Positions 52,299 to 61,364 of a stretch of 64,000 nucleotides of DNA are shown piece after piece. A program made the position numbers and the translations under genes. The stretch is from Massilia sp. WG5 (GTDB lineage Bacteria > Pseudomonadota > Gammaproteobacteria > Burkholderiales > Burkholderiaceae_D). The notes beneath the pieces were generated by a model that was not told the origin of the DNA, made no database searches, and saw only the letters and a list, made by a program, of their open reading frames with translations. Each line of letters begins with the position of its first letter. The stretch's first letter is position 1. The DNA is taken from positions 2,914,001 to 2,978,000 of the forward strand of contig NZ_CP012640.2 of assembly GCF_001412595.2 (NCBI RefSeq), given 5' to 3'.

Positions 52299-54482
52299 TT
52301 ATACGGATCCGAGCGCGCGCACCGGCGATCCGGCCGGGGCGCTGGCGCCGGCATGCGCCGGCAGCAGAATTTCGAAACTGGTGCCGGTCTTGCCGCTGCG
52401 GCAGGCGATATGCCCGTTCAGCTTCTTGACCAGGCTGTGCACGATCGACAGGCCGAGCCCGTGGTGCGGACCTTCCTTGGTGCTCTTCACGGCGGAGAAC
52501 AGGTTGGCCAGCACCTCGCGCGACAGGCCCGGACCGGTGTCGGAGACGACCAGCTCCAGGTACAGCCTGCGCTCGCGGTTGACGTGGCCGCGGTTCGCGA
52601 TCTCGATGCGTCCGCCGGTGGCGGCCAGCGCCTCGATCGCGTTCTTGACCAGGTTGACCAGGATTTGCTTGAGGATGTCGGGGTCGCCTTCGATGCGGCC
52701 GGCTTCCTGCGACATGCTGACCACGATCTCGACGTTCGGCGGCACGAAGTCGGTCGCGCGGAACAGGCGCAGCACGTCCTCGACCACTTTCGCCACGTCG
52801 GCGCTGGCGCCGCTTTCGACACGCGGTTGGACTTCCGTGAGGCTGTTGACCAGCTGGCCGACGCGGTCGATCTCTTCATGCAGGATCGACAGCTCGCCGC
52901 TCACCGGCTCTTGGCGTTCCAGCTTGCTGTCCAGGACCGACAGATAGTTCTTGATGATCGACAGCGGGTTGTTCACCTCGTGCACCACGCGGCGCGACGC
53001 TTCCCGGTATTCCTCGGCCACGTGGGCCAGCTGGCGCCGTGCGTGGCCGCGCTCGGACATCGCGTTTTCCAGCGCGCTCGCGGCCTGGGCGCCGAAGGAC
53101 TGCATGAAGCGCTCGCGCTTCTGGCAGGCCGGCACCTGCCAGCTCGCGATACCGCCGATCAGCACGCCGATGCAGCGTGCGCCGCTCACCAGCGGCACGC
53201 AGACCAGCGACTCGGTGCCCAGCATGCGCAGCAGCTGTTCCTCGGACAGGCCGAGCGGCGCGCCGTCGCGGCGCACGAAGGCCAGGCGGCGTTCCAGCGC
53301 GGCCTTGGCCACGGCGCCGCCCTTGGACAGCGGGATCGAGAATTCGGCGATGCGCTGCTGGTTGGCGGTGGGCGCGCCGATCAATGCGTGGCCGGTCGGG
53401 TTCTCGAGCAGCACGGCGGCATTTTCGAAGTCGAACAGCACGCGCGCCGAGCGCGCCACCGATTCCAGCAGGCCGCTCTCGCCGCCCTTGCCCTGCTGGC
53501 GCGCGAAGGCCTGGCCGATTTCCGAAACCAGCACCAGGTTGCGCATCTCTTCGGTCAGGCGTTGCTGCACCGGATCGACGGGCGGCGGCGGCGCGAAGGC
53601 CGGCAGGGCCGGGATGTCGTCGGCGCCGGCCAGGTCGATGCCGAGATGGACGGCGGCGCGCTCGACCTGGCGCGCGGCCTGGGCCAGCAGCTGGTCGGCC
53701 GCTTCCGGCTCGAGGTCGCACAGGCCGGCCGCCTCGACCATCAGATTCGGGTCGTCGGCGTGGCCAGCCAGCAGGTGCGCGGCGCGCACGATGCGGATCA
53801 GGGGGTGGGCGCCCTCCAGGCGCTCGCCCGGCTCATGGTGGTAGAGCACCGAGTCGGCCAGGAAGGAATCGAGCTGCCAGCGTTCGATCAGCCAGGCGCC
53901 GGCTTCGGCGTGGGTGATCTGGAGCGTGCGCTGCTCGACCGCGCACAGGTCTTCGTCGTCGCGCGCGGTGAAGTTGAAGCCGTATTCCTTGGGGGCGGTG
54001 GCCAGCAGGGCCAGGCGACCGACGTTGTGCAGTAGGCCGGCCAGGTAGGCTTCCTCGGGCTGCGAGTAATTTACGTGGCGGGCCAGCTCGCGCGCCAGCA
54101 CCGCGGCGGTCAGCGAGTTCTTCCAGAATGCGCGCAGATCGGTGGCGCCGGAATTCGGGAAGCTGTTAAAGGTCTGGAACACCGAATCGCTGATCACCAG
54201 GATCTTGATCATGTCGGTGCCGAGCGTCACCATGGCCTGCTCGAGATTGGGCAGGCGCCCGCCCCGGAAATAGGCCGAGCTGTTGGCGACGGTCAGGATC
54301 TTGCCCGTCATGCCCGCATCCTTGGCCACCAGCGCAGCCAGCTCGGGCATGCCGAGGTCGTCCGCCTGCAGGTGGGCCAGCAGCTTGATGAGAATCTGCG
54401 GCATGGCCGGCAGCCGCGCGATCAGCAAGCGGTTGCGGATATCCTGGTCTGGTTGGTGTATGGTTTCAAGCACGGCCGCCAC
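52299..54482 (-). CDS. HDOD-GAF-histidine kinase
   Basis: The 727-residue protein has an N-terminal HDOD domain (about residues 18-225; LLIARLPAMPQILIKLL, GLLHNVGRLALLA), then a GAF-like domain (about 325-470). A histidine kinase core follows, with acceptor His501 (HEVNNPLSIIK), N box NLVKNAIEAL, and G boxes DTGPGLSR and HHGLGLSIV. There is no membrane segment. The start codon is GTG. It heads the operon with the GGDEF-EAL response regulator and the Sel1 protein. HDOD domains often bind other regulators in place of hydrolysing phosphate. Confidence 0.9.
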   Translation of the reverse strand: MAAVLETIHQPDQDIRNRLLIARLPAMPQILIKLLAHLQADDLGMPELAALVAKDAGMTGKILTVANSSAYFRGGRLPNLEQAMVTLGTDMIKILVISDSVFQTFNSFPNSGATDLRAFWKNSLTAAVLARELARHVNYSQPEEAYLAGLLHNVGRLALLATAPKEYGFNFTARDDEDLCAVEQRTLQITHAEAGAWLIERWQLDSFLADSVLYHHEPGERLEGAHPLIRIVRAAHLLAGHADDPNLMVEAAGLCDLEPEAADQLLAQAARQVERAAVHLGIDLAGADDIPALPAFAPPPPVDPVQQRLTEEMRNLVLVSEIGQAFARQQGKGGESGLLESVARSARVLFDFENAAVLLENPTGHALIGAPTANQQRIAEFSIPLSKGGAVAKAALERRLAFVRRDGAPLGLSEEQLLRMLGTESLVCVPLVSGARCIGVLIGGIASWQVPACQKRERFMQSFGAQAASALENAMSERGHARRQLAHVAEEYREASRRVVHEVNNPLSIIKNYLSVLDSKLERQEPVSGELSILHEEIDRVGQLVNSLTEVQPRVESGASADVAKVVEDVLRLFRATDFVPPNVEIVVSMSQEAGRIEGDPDILKQILVNLVKNAIEALAATGGRIEIANRGHVNRERRLYLELVVSDTGPGLSREVLANLFSAVKSTKEGPHHGLGLSIVHSLVKKLNGHIACRSGKTGTSFEILLPAHAGASAPAGSPVRALGSV

Positions 54483-54699
54483 TGCTGTTCTGGAAAATGG
54501 GTGGCGGCCTCAAGGGCTAAGCTGCCACGATTATTCTTCTTGTGTTCCCCGGAACAGAGCAGTGTTTGGGCCTCTGTTCCGAAACGTGAAACTTATCTTA
54601 GCATATATACATTTCTGACCGGGAACAACATTTTCCAGAAAAAGTGATGTGTTTTAGAGTCAGAACTCAGCCGGGCGTATTGACGCATCGCAATAATCT
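54483..54699. other. Intergenic region upstream of the HDOD kinase operon
   Basis: About 217 bp with no gene. It is A+T-richer than its flanks and contains the promoter region for the HDOD operon; no clear -35/-10 pair could be fixed. It ends at the palindrome that reaches into the MFS gene. Confidence 0.6.
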
Positions 54700-54746
54700 G
54701 TAGGGTGGGGTGATCCAAGCCCCCGGCTTGGATCACCCCACCCTAC
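54700..54746. repeat. Perfect 20-bp palindrome overlapping the MFS stop codon
   Basis: GTAGGGTGGGGTGATCCAAG and its exact reverse complement are separated by 7 bp. The stop codon of the MFS gene (TAG, 54743-54745) is inside the right arm. No T run follows, so it is not a standard terminator. The CCCCACCCTAC end is shared with the repeat at 21920-21964. Confidence 0.85.
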
Positions 54747-56017
54747 GCCATCGCCAGTTTGCGCCGGTAATGGCGCGACACCATCCAGCACGTCAACGAG
54801 GCCAGCGCAAACCCGGCCTGGCCCAGCGCCATCGCCAGCACGGAATAGGTCAGCGCCGGCGCGATGACGCCGGCCACGATGGCGCCCATCAGGGTGGTGA
54901 CGAAGGATTGGCAGGACGCCACCGTGCCGCGGATGTGCGGGAACAGGTCGAGCGTCAGCAGGGTCGCGCTGGGGTTGATGATCGAGCTGCCGAAGTTATA
55001 GAAGAACATCGGCAGCAAGGTCCAGGGGACCGCTGGCGGCAGGAAGGCGTGGTACAGCACGCTGCCGGTCACTGCAGCCAGCATGAGGGCGTAGCCGATC
55101 CCGATCTGGCGCCCGTAATGCATCTTGCCGGCCAGGCGGTTGGCGACCAGCGCGCCCAGGAAGATGCCGGCCACCGCCGGCACGAACAGCCAGGCGAACT
55201 CCGACGGTCCCAGGTGCAGGTGCACCGGCAGCAGCACCGGCGCGCCGGCGATGAACAGGAACATGCCGCCGAAGTTGAAGGCGACCACCGACGACTTCAT
55301 CTGGAACAGCACCGAGGTGAAGATGTCCCAGTAGCTGCGCGCCAGGAAGCGCGGGTTGAAGGGCTGGCGCCGCTCTTTCGGCATGGTCTCCGGCAGGTGC
55401 TGCCAGCAGACCCACCACAACCCGAGGCTGAACACCAGCAGGCCAAGGAAGATCGCGCGCCAGTCCAGCAGCGTGACGATCCAGCCGCCCAGCACCGGCG
55501 CGATCGCCGGCGCGATCGAGAAGATCATCGTCACCATCGACAGCAGGCGCGCCGCCGGCGCGTCCGAGTACAGGTCGCGGATGATCGCCCGCCCCACCAC
55601 CACCCCGGCCCCGGCCGAGATGCCCTGCATGATGCGGAAGATCCACAGGTAGTGCACCGAATGCGCCGAGGCGCAGCCGAGGGTGCCGACCGCGAACACG
55701 ATCAGCCCGACCAGCACCACGTTGCGGCGTCCGAAGGCGTCCGACATCGCGCCATGCCACAGCGACATGACGGCGAAGGCCAGCATATAGGCCGTCAGGG
55801 TCTGCTGGACCTCGAGCGGGGTCGCATGCAGGGTCTCCTGGATGCGCGGGAAGGCCGGCAGGTAGGCATCGACCGAGAACGGTCCCAGCATCGCCAGCGC
55901 GGCCAGCAGGGCCGCCAGGCCGCCGGCCGACAGCATGGTGACCTTGTGCGGTTCGGGCAGCGGGACCGGGATGACGGGGTCTTTGGGCAGGTTGTCCGGT
56001 TCGGGTTCGGGCAGCAT
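54743..56017 (-). CDS. Bcr/CflA-family MFS drug exporter
   Basis: A 424-residue inner-membrane drug:proton antiporter with twelve membrane segments. Signature blocks are FSVDAYLPAFPRIQETL in the first loop, SLWHGAMSDAFGRRNVVLVG, and GAGVVVGRAIIRDLYSD after helix 5, all typical of the Bcr/CflA group. An N-terminal cytoplasmic tail rich in Pro and Glu (LPEPEPDNLPKDP) is an unusual extra. The last codon and stop lie in a palindrome. It starts 31 bp downstream of the rRNA methyltransferase gene, same strand, so the two may be co-transcribed. Confidence 0.9.
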   Translation of the reverse strand: MLPEPEPDNLPKDPVIPVPLPEPHKVTMLSAGGLAALLAALAMLGPFSVDAYLPAFPRIQETLHATPLEVQQTLTAYMLAFAVMSLWHGAMSDAFGRRNVVLVGLIVFAVGTLGCASAHSVHYLWIFRIMQGISAGAGVVVGRAIIRDLYSDAPAARLLSMVTMIFSIAPAIAPVLGGWIVTLLDWRAIFLGLLVFSLGLWWVCWQHLPETMPKERRQPFNPRFLARSYWDIFTSVLFQMKSSVVAFNFGGMFLFIAGAPVLLPVHLHLGPSEFAWLFVPAVAGIFLGALVANRLAGKMHYGRQIGIGYALMLAAVTGSVLYHAFLPPAVPWTLLPMFFYNFGSSIINPSATLLTLDLFPHIRGTVASCQSFVTTLMGAIVAGVIAPALTYSVLAMALGQAGFALASLTCWMVSRHYRRKLAMA

Positions 56018-56048
56018 CGTCAGTCTTGTTGGGGTTTGAGGTCGAACT

Positions 56049-57257
56049 TCACTGCGCCTGCGGCTTTGCTGCGTCCCTGCGGTTGAAGCCGGCGACCATG
56101 TCGAAGCGGAACAGGCGGCATTCGAGCGCGCCGTTGAAGAACGGGGTCTTGCGCGATTCCTTCAGGCGCAGCATCTTCGGCAACGAGAGGTCGGCGGTGA
56201 ACAGGTACACGGTCCAGCCGGCGAAGCGCTGCTTCAGGGTGCCGGACAGGGCCTGGTAGAAGCCGACCGCCATCTCGTCCTGCGGGATGGTGGAGTCGCC
56301 GCGCACGCCGATGCGCTCGCCGTACGGCGGATTGGTCAGCAGGATGCCCGGCTGGCTGGTGGGCGGCTGCACCTGCTGCGCCTCGATCTGCTTGAGCGGC
56401 ACCTCGAACAGCACGCCGGCCACGCGCAGGTTATGGCGCGTCATCGCCACCATGTCGCCCGAGATGTCGGAGCCGAAGATGGTCGGTTCGAGCGGCAGCG
56501 GGTTCGGCTTGATCGACGCCTTCATGTCCTGCCAGGCCTTGCTGTCGAAGTTGTGGAATTTTTCGAAGGCGAAGCGACGGCGCGCGCCCGGCGGGATGCC
56601 CTGCACCATCTGGGCCGCCTCGATCAGGATCGTGCCCGAACCGCACATCGGGTCGAACAGCGGCACGCCGGGCTTCCAGCCGGCCACGCGCAGCAGGCCG
56701 GCGGCCAGGTTCTCGCGCAGCGGCGCATCGCCGGTTTCCTCGCGCCAGCCGCGCTTGAACAGCGCTTCGCCGGAGGTGTCGAGGTAGACCGTGAAATTGC
56801 GCTGGTCGAGGAAGCCGAGGATGCGCATGTCCGGCTCGCGCGTGTTGACCGAGGGACGCTTGCCGAACTGGTCGCGGAAGCGGTCGCAGACGGCGTCCTT
56901 GATCTTCAGCGTGGTGAACTCGAGGCTCTTCAGCGGCGACTTCACGGCCGTGATGTCGACCCGGATCGTGTGGTCGACGTCGAACCAGTCTTCCCAGGGC
57001 TGCTCGAGCACCAGGTCGTAGATGTCGTTCTCGTTGTTGTAGGTGCGGTTCGCGATGCGCATCAGCACGCGCGAGGCGATGCGCGAATGCAGGTTGATGC
57101 GGTAGGCGTCCTGCATGCTGCCCGAGCAGTGCACGCCGCCCGGCACCTGGTTGTGCACCTTCAGCGTGGCGCTGCTGGTGGTCTGCGCGATCTCGGCGAG
57201 TTCTTCGGCAAGCGCCGCTTCCATGCCGCGCGGGCAGGGGCAAAAATATGAGGTCAT
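56049..57257 (-). CDS. rlmL: THUMP-domain RNA methyltransferase, RlmL-type
   Basis: It probably methylates 23S rRNA guanine 2445 at N2. The 402-residue protein has an N-terminal THUMP domain (residues about 40-160) and a Rossmann methyltransferase domain with PMCGSGTILIEAA (motif I) and the catalytic LLTNPPYGERIG. In E. coli the RlmL and RlmK activities are fused; here only the RlmL half is present. The ATG at 57257 gives the usual MTSYFCPCPRGMEAAL start. Confidence 0.9.
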   Translation of the reverse strand: MTSYFCPCPRGMEAALAEELAEIAQTTSSATLKVHNQVPGGVHCSGSMQDAYRINLHSRIASRVLMRIANRTYNNENDIYDLVLEQPWEDWFDVDHTIRVDITAVKSPLKSLEFTTLKIKDAVCDRFRDQFGKRPSVNTREPDMRILGFLDQRNFTVYLDTSGEALFKRGWREETGDAPLRENLAAGLLRVAGWKPGVPLFDPMCGSGTILIEAAQMVQGIPPGARRRFAFEKFHNFDSKAWQDMKASIKPNPLPLEPTIFGSDISGDMVAMTRHNLRVAGVLFEVPLKQIEAQQVQPPTSQPGILLTNPPYGERIGVRGDSTIPQDEMAVGFYQALSGTLKQRFAGWTVYLFTADLSLPKMLRLKESRKTPFFNGALECRLFRFDMVAGFNRRDAAKPQAQ

Positions 57258-57364
57258 CAGGTGTACCCTTTATCCGTTGTGGTGGGGGACTCGCAAACCT
57301 GCTGCGCGTTGCAGATTCGGCCTGCGATGCTCGCGACGGTTTGCGAGACCCCTGTTGCTGTGTT

Positions 57365-57397
57365 AAAAAAACAAAACGGCCGGAACCGATCCGGCCG
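57365..57397 (-). terminator. Rho-independent terminator after the HCCA isomerase gene
   Basis: On the minus strand CGGCCGG pairs with CCGGCCG around a 7-nt loop and is followed by TTTTGTTTTTTT. It starts 23 bp past the stop codon at 57421. Confidence 0.85.
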
Positions 57398-57420
57398 CAC
57401 TTACATCCCGATCACTCGGG

Positions 57421-58023
57421 TTAAACCTGGAGCAGCCGTTCGACAAAATCGAGCCGGTCCTGGCCCCAGAAGCCCTGGCCGTCGACGACATACCAGGGCG
57501 CGCCGAACACGCCGGCGGCCAGTGCTTCCTGCGTGAATGCGTCGTACTTCCGCTGCGTTTCCGGCGCGCGCGAAGCGTCCAGCAGGGCCGCAGCGTCGTA
57601 GCCGGCGTCGCCCGCCAGCTGCTCGAGCGTGGCCGGGTCCGCGATATTTTTCTCTTCCGCCCAGACCGCGCGCACGATGGCGGTGGCCAGTTCCAGGGCC
57701 TGGTCGGCCCCTTTCTCGTCGCGGGCGGCCACCAGCAGCAGCGATGCCGGCTTCTGGTCGACCGGGAAGAACTTCGGCTGCAGGTTCATCGGCAGGCCGA
57801 GGTGGCGCGACCAGCGCTCGAGTTCCTGCAGGCGATAAGCCTGGCGCTGCGGCGCACGCTTGGCCAGCGGCAGGCCGCCGGTTTCTGCAAACACCGCGCC
57901 GATGTCGAAAGGCTTGGGTTCGATCATCGCGCCGTACTGGGCGCCCAGCTTGAGCAGGCGCTCATGCCCCAGATAGACATAGGGCGACTGCGGCGCGAAG
58001 AAATAATGGATGGTTTTGCTCAT
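57421..58023 (-). CDS. 2-hydroxychromene-2-carboxylate isomerase-like protein (DsbA/kappa-GST fold)
   Basis: A 200-residue glutathione-dependent isomerase-like protein. The active-site segment YFFAPQSPYVYLG shows the conserved serine in place of the CxxC of DsbA, and FVERLLQV closes the thioredoxin fold. The late block GVFGAPWYVVDGQGFWGQDRLDF is the typical family C-terminus (cis-Pro loop). No naphthalene-degradation genes are nearby, so the physiological substrate is unknown. It follows hemJ by 9 bp and is probably co-transcribed. Confidence 0.88.
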   Translation of the reverse strand: MSKTIHYFFAPQSPYVYLGHERLLKLGAQYGAMIEPKPFDIGAVFAETGGLPLAKRAPQRQAYRLQELERWSRHLGLPMNLQPKFFPVDQKPASLLLVAARDEKGADQALELATAIVRAVWAEEKNIADPATLEQLAGDAGYDAAALLDASRAPETQRKYDAFTQEALAAGVFGAPWYVVDGQGFWGQDRLDFVERLLQV

Positions 58024-58032
58024 CGGACGCCT

Positions 58033-58446
58033 TTAGAAAGGTTTGACGACGACCAGGATCACGATCGCAATCAGCAGCAGAACGGGCACTTCGTTGAACA
58101 CGCGGAACCATTTATGGCTGCGCGTGTTGACGCCGCGCTCGAACTTCTTCAGCAGCGATCCGCACGCATGATGGTAGCCGATCACGAGGAGAACCAGCGC
58201 CAGCTTCGCATGCAGCCAGCCGCCGCGGATGCCGAAGCCCAGCCACAGCCAGAGACCCAGCAGCAGCGCCGGCACCATCAGCATCGTGGTGAAACGGTAC
58301 AGGCGCCGGCCCATGCCCAGCAGGCGTTCGGTCACCGCCGGGTTGGTTTCCTGCGCCAGGTTGACGAAGATGCGCGGCAGGTAGAACAGGCCGGCGAACC
58401 AGGAGGCGATGAAGACGATGTGGAAGGCTTTGATCCAGAGGTACAT
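58033..58446 (-). CDS. hemJ: HemJ/CopD-family protoporphyrinogen oxidase
   Basis: It oxidises protoporphyrinogen IX to protoporphyrin IX in organisms that lack HemG/HemY, one step before the ferrochelatase also in this window. The 137-residue membrane protein has four helices: WIKAFHIVFIASWFAGLFYLP with the conserved His8, then MLMVPALLLGLWLWLGFG, HAKLALVLLVIGYHHACG with His residues, and VPVLLLIAIVILVVVKPF. The length and layout fit HemJ (UPF0093). Confidence 0.88.
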   Translation of the reverse strand: MYLWIKAFHIVFIASWFAGLFYLPRIFVNLAQETNPAVTERLLGMGRRLYRFTTMLMVPALLLGLWLWLGFGIRGGWLHAKLALVLLVIGYHHACGSLLKKFERGVNTRSHKWFRVFNEVPVLLLIAIVILVVVKPF

Positions 58447-58484
58447 GTTTTCCTTATTGTTGACCCGTCGTTCCGGTAGTCAGT

Positions 58485-58525
58485 CGGGGTCGGAGTCCAC
58501 CCGAGAAAACCGGGGTCCGACCCCG
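58485..58525. repeat. Inverted repeat between hemJ and proA
   Basis: CGGGGTCGGA (58485-58494) and TCCGACCCCG (58516-58525) are exact reverse complements across a 21-bp spacer. The right arm ends one base before the proA stop codon (TGA, 58527-58529). No T run is present, so a terminator role is uncertain. Confidence 0.65.
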
Positions 58526-58526
58526 A

Positions 58527-59792
58527 TCAGTTACGCACTTCGCCGTGACCGAACACGATGTATTTCAGCGAGGTCAGCCCCTCCAGCCCCACCGGGCCGC
58601 GCGCATGCAGCTTGTCGTTCGAGATGCCGATCTCGGCGCCGAGGCCGTACTCGAAGCCGTCGGCGAAGCGCGTCGAGGCGTTCACCATCACGGATGCGGA
58701 GTCGACTTCGCGCAGGAAGCGCATGGCGTCCGTATAGTCCTCGGTGACGATGGCTTCGGTGTGCTTCGACGAGTACCGGTTGATGTGCTCGATGGCGGCG
58801 TCGATGTCGTCCACGATCTTCACGGCCAGGATCGGCGCCAGGTATTCGGTGCGCCAGTCTTCTTCCGTCGCGGCGGCCAGGTGCGGATAGCCCTGCAGGA
58901 TGGCGAAGGCTTCCGGATCGGCGCGCAGCTCGACTTCCTTGGTCGCATACAGTTCGGCCAGCCGCGGCAGCACGGTGGGCGCGATGGCGCGCGCCACCAG
59001 CAGGGTTTCCATCGTGTTGCAGGTGCCGTAGCGGTGGGTCTTGGCGTTCATCGCGATCGGCAGCGCCTTCGCGATGTCGGCCTTGGCGTCGATGTAGACG
59101 TGGCAGATGCCGTCCAGGTGCTTGATCATCGGGACCGTCGCTTCCTGCATCAGGCGCGCGATCAGGCCCTTGCCGCCGCGCGGCACGATCACGTCCACGA
59201 ATTCCGGCATGGTGATCAGGGCGCCCACCGCGGCGCGGTCGGTGGTCTCGACCACCTGCACGCCGTGCTCCGGCAGGCCGGCGCCGCGCAGTCCCTCCGC
59301 CACCAGCTCGGCCAGCGCGCGGTTGCAGTGGATGGCTTCCGAGCCGCCGCGCAGGATGGCGGCATTGCCGCTCTTGATGCACAGGCCTGCCGCGTCCACC
59401 GTCACGTTCGGGCGCGCTTCGTAGATGATGCCGATCACGCCCAGCGGCACGCGCATCTGGCCCACCTGGATGCCGCTCGGGCGGAACTTCATGTTCGAGA
59501 TTTCGCCGATCGGGTCCGGCAGCGCGACGATCTGGCGCAGGCCCTCGACCATGGTGGCGATCGCTTTGTCGGACAGGGCCAGGCGGTCCAGCAGGGCGGG
59601 TTCCAGGCCGGCGGCGGCCGCCGCTTCCATGTCGCGCGCATTGGCGTCGCGCAGGCAGGCAGCGTCGCGCTCGATGGCGTCGGCGATCAGGAGCAGCGCC
59701 CGGTTGCGGGTGGCGCTGTCCGCGCGCGCCATCGCGCGCGAGGCCGCACGCGCCTGGCGGCCGGTTTGCTGCATGTAGTCGGTGATATTCAT
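58527..59792 (-). CDS. proA: Gamma-glutamyl phosphate reductase
   Basis: It reduces L-glutamyl 5-phosphate to the semialdehyde in proline synthesis. The 421-residue aldehyde-dehydrogenase-like protein shows [14 protein letters not shown], the [11 protein letters not shown] segment and, toward the end, [24 protein letters not shown], the family signature. The catalytic cysteine is in [12 protein letters not shown]. It follows holA by 18 bp in the leuS-lptE-holA-proA series. Confidence 0.97.
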   Translation of the reverse strand: MNITDYMQQTGRQARAASRAMARADSATRNRALLLIADAIERDAACLRDANARDMEAAAAAGLEPALLDRLALSDKAIATMVEGLRQIVALPDPIGEISNMKFRPSGIQVGQMRVPLGVIGIIYEARPNVTVDAAGLCIKSGNAAILRGGSEAIHCNRALAELVAEGLRGAGLPEHGVQVVETTDRAAVGALITMPEFVDVIVPRGGKGLIARLMQEATVPMIKHLDGICHVYIDAKADIAKALPIAMNAKTHRYGTCNTMETLLVARAIAPTVLPRLAELYATKEVELRADPEAFAILQGYPHLAAATEEDWRTEYLAPILAVKIVDDIDAAIEHINRYSSKHTEAIVTEDYTDAMRFLREVDSASVMVNASTRFADGFEYGLGAEIGISNDKLHARGPVGLEGLTSLKYIVFGHGEVRN

Positions 59793-59810
59793 GATGCGTC
59801 CTTAGCGGTA

Positions 59811-60824
59811 TTACGAAGCGACCCGCAGCGCCAGCTGCAGCATCGCATCCCATGCATCGCCCGCGAACCGTTTCGCGCGCAGGCCCTTGACCATGCGGTC
59901 GACCTGGGCCGCCTCCTGCATGGCCGCTTCCAGGGTCGGCAGCGCGATGCGGCGCAGCGCCGGTTCCATCATGCGCTCGCGCGGACCCCAGATCCGGTAT
60001 TCCTTCAGCAGCGCGCCCAAGGGCCGCCCCTGCGCCATCCCGGATTTCAATTTTAGCAGCGTGCGGATCTCCTCGGAGACCGCCCACAGCACCAGCGGCA
60101 GCGCCTCGCCCTCGCCTTTCAGGCCTTCCAGCATGCGCACCAGGCGCGCCGGATCGCCGGCCAGCATCGCTTCGGACAGCTTGAACACGTCGTAGCGCGC
60201 CACGTTCAGCACGGCGTCCTGCACCTGTTCGAAGCTGAGCTTGCCCGGCTCGTACAGCAGCCCCAGCTTCTGGATTTCCTGGTGCGCGGCCAGCAGGTTG
60301 CCTTCCACGCGGTCCGCGATGAAGTCCAGGCCCTGGCGCTCGACGCTCTGCTGCTGGCTGGCCAAACGCATGCCGATCCAGGCCGGCAATGCGGGACGCT
60401 CCACGTTCGGGATCTCGACGTAGACCGCCGCCTGCTGCAGGCCGGCGACCCAGGCCGCCTTCGCCGTCTGCCAGTCCAGCTTCGGCAGGGTGATCAGGGT
60501 CAGGTTGTCCGGGTTCAGGTCTTTCGCGTAGTTCTGCAGGGCCGCGCTGCCGTCCTTGCCGGGCTTGCCGCCGGGGATGCGCAGCTCGATCAGCTTTTTG
60601 TCGCCGAACAGCGACATGGCCTGGTTGGCGGCCAGCAGTTCGCCCCACTTGAAGTTGCGCTCGACCGTGAGCACGTCGCGCTCGGAATAGCCGTGCGCAC
60701 GCGCGGCGCGGCGGATCTTGTCCGCCGCCTCCAGCGCCAGCAGGTGTTCGTCGCTGGTGATCACGTACAGGGGCGCCAGCCCCTTGGCGAGGTGCCCGTC
60801 GAGCGCCTCAGGCCGCAACTGCAT
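59811..60824 (-). CDS. holA: DNA polymerase III delta subunit
   Basis: The clamp-loader subunit that opens the beta clamp. The 337-residue protein has the family N-terminus (MQLRPEALDGHLAKGLAPLYVITSDEHLLALEAADKIR), a RecA-like domain without a full Walker A, and a helical collar domain at the C-terminus. It is third in the operon after lptE, 15 bp downstream, as in many proteobacteria. Confidence 0.94.
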   Translation of the reverse strand: MQLRPEALDGHLAKGLAPLYVITSDEHLLALEAADKIRRAARAHGYSERDVLTVERNFKWGELLAANQAMSLFGDKKLIELRIPGGKPGKDGSAALQNYAKDLNPDNLTLITLPKLDWQTAKAAWVAGLQQAAVYVEIPNVERPALPAWIGMRLASQQQSVERQGLDFIADRVEGNLLAAHQEIQKLGLLYEPGKLSFEQVQDAVLNVARYDVFKLSEAMLAGDPARLVRMLEGLKGEGEALPLVLWAVSEEIRTLLKLKSGMAQGRPLGALLKEYRIWGPRERMMEPALRRIALPTLEAAMQEAAQVDRMVKGLRAKRFAGDAWDAMLQLALRVAS

Positions 60825-60839
60825 GGTGTTCTCTCTTCC

Positions 60840-61361
60840 TTACTTTGCCGGCGGCTTCAGCGCCGCCAGGCGGCGCATGATCTGCTGCACCAGGTCGGCC
60901 TGCATGTCGCGGTACAGCAGCGCTGCCTCGGATTCCTTGGCCAGCACCTGGGTCTCGTCGAAGGCCATGTTCCGGCGCAGCGTGATCTCGGTGGCCGGCA
61001 GCAGCTCCACGCCTTTCGCATCGCGCACCGTGAAGGTCAGCGTGTAGGTCAGCAGGTATTCGCGCACCCGGCCCAGGCTGTTCAGCGACAGGATCGACTT
61101 GCCGCGGCTCTCGCTCAGCACCACGAACTGCGCTTCCGCTTCGTCCGCCTTGTCCGCGATGGCCACGTCGCCCGCGCGCAGGTTGCGCTTGAGCTCCGTG
61201 CCGAGCGGCGAGGTGTCGTCGAAGGTCAGGTACAGGCTGTGGAAGGGCAGCGTGTAGCTGCCGTTCGAGCCGCGCAACTGGAAGCCGCAGGCCGTCAGCG
61301 ACGCTGCAACTGCCAGCGCCGCGACCGTGCGCACCACTACTTTCTTGTAGGAGGCGCGCAT
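60840..61361 (-). CDS. lptE: LPS-assembly lipoprotein LptE
   Basis: It plugs the LptD channel in the outer membrane and helps insert lipopolysaccharide. The signal peptide ends in the lipobox LTAC with lipidated Cys25, followed directly by GFQLRGS, the usual mature N-terminus. The rest is a small alpha-beta protein (173 aa in all). It begins 3 bp after the leuS stop codon, the normal gene order in beta- and gammaproteobacteria. Confidence 0.93.
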   Translation of the reverse strand: MRASYKKVVVRTVAALAVAASLTACGFQLRGSNGSYTLPFHSLYLTFDDTSPLGTELKRNLRAGDVAIADKADEAEAQFVVLSESRGKSILSLNSLGRVREYLLTYTLTFTVRDAKGVELLPATEITLRRNMAFDETQVLAKESEAALLYRDMQADLVQQIMRRLAALKPPAK

Positions 61362-61364
61362 CGA

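Noticed and set aside
48590..52429. Long repetitive open frame opposite the Sel1 and REC-GGDEF-EAL genes
   Set aside because: Its periodicity is that of the Sel1 repeats on the other strand; no independent start or domain.
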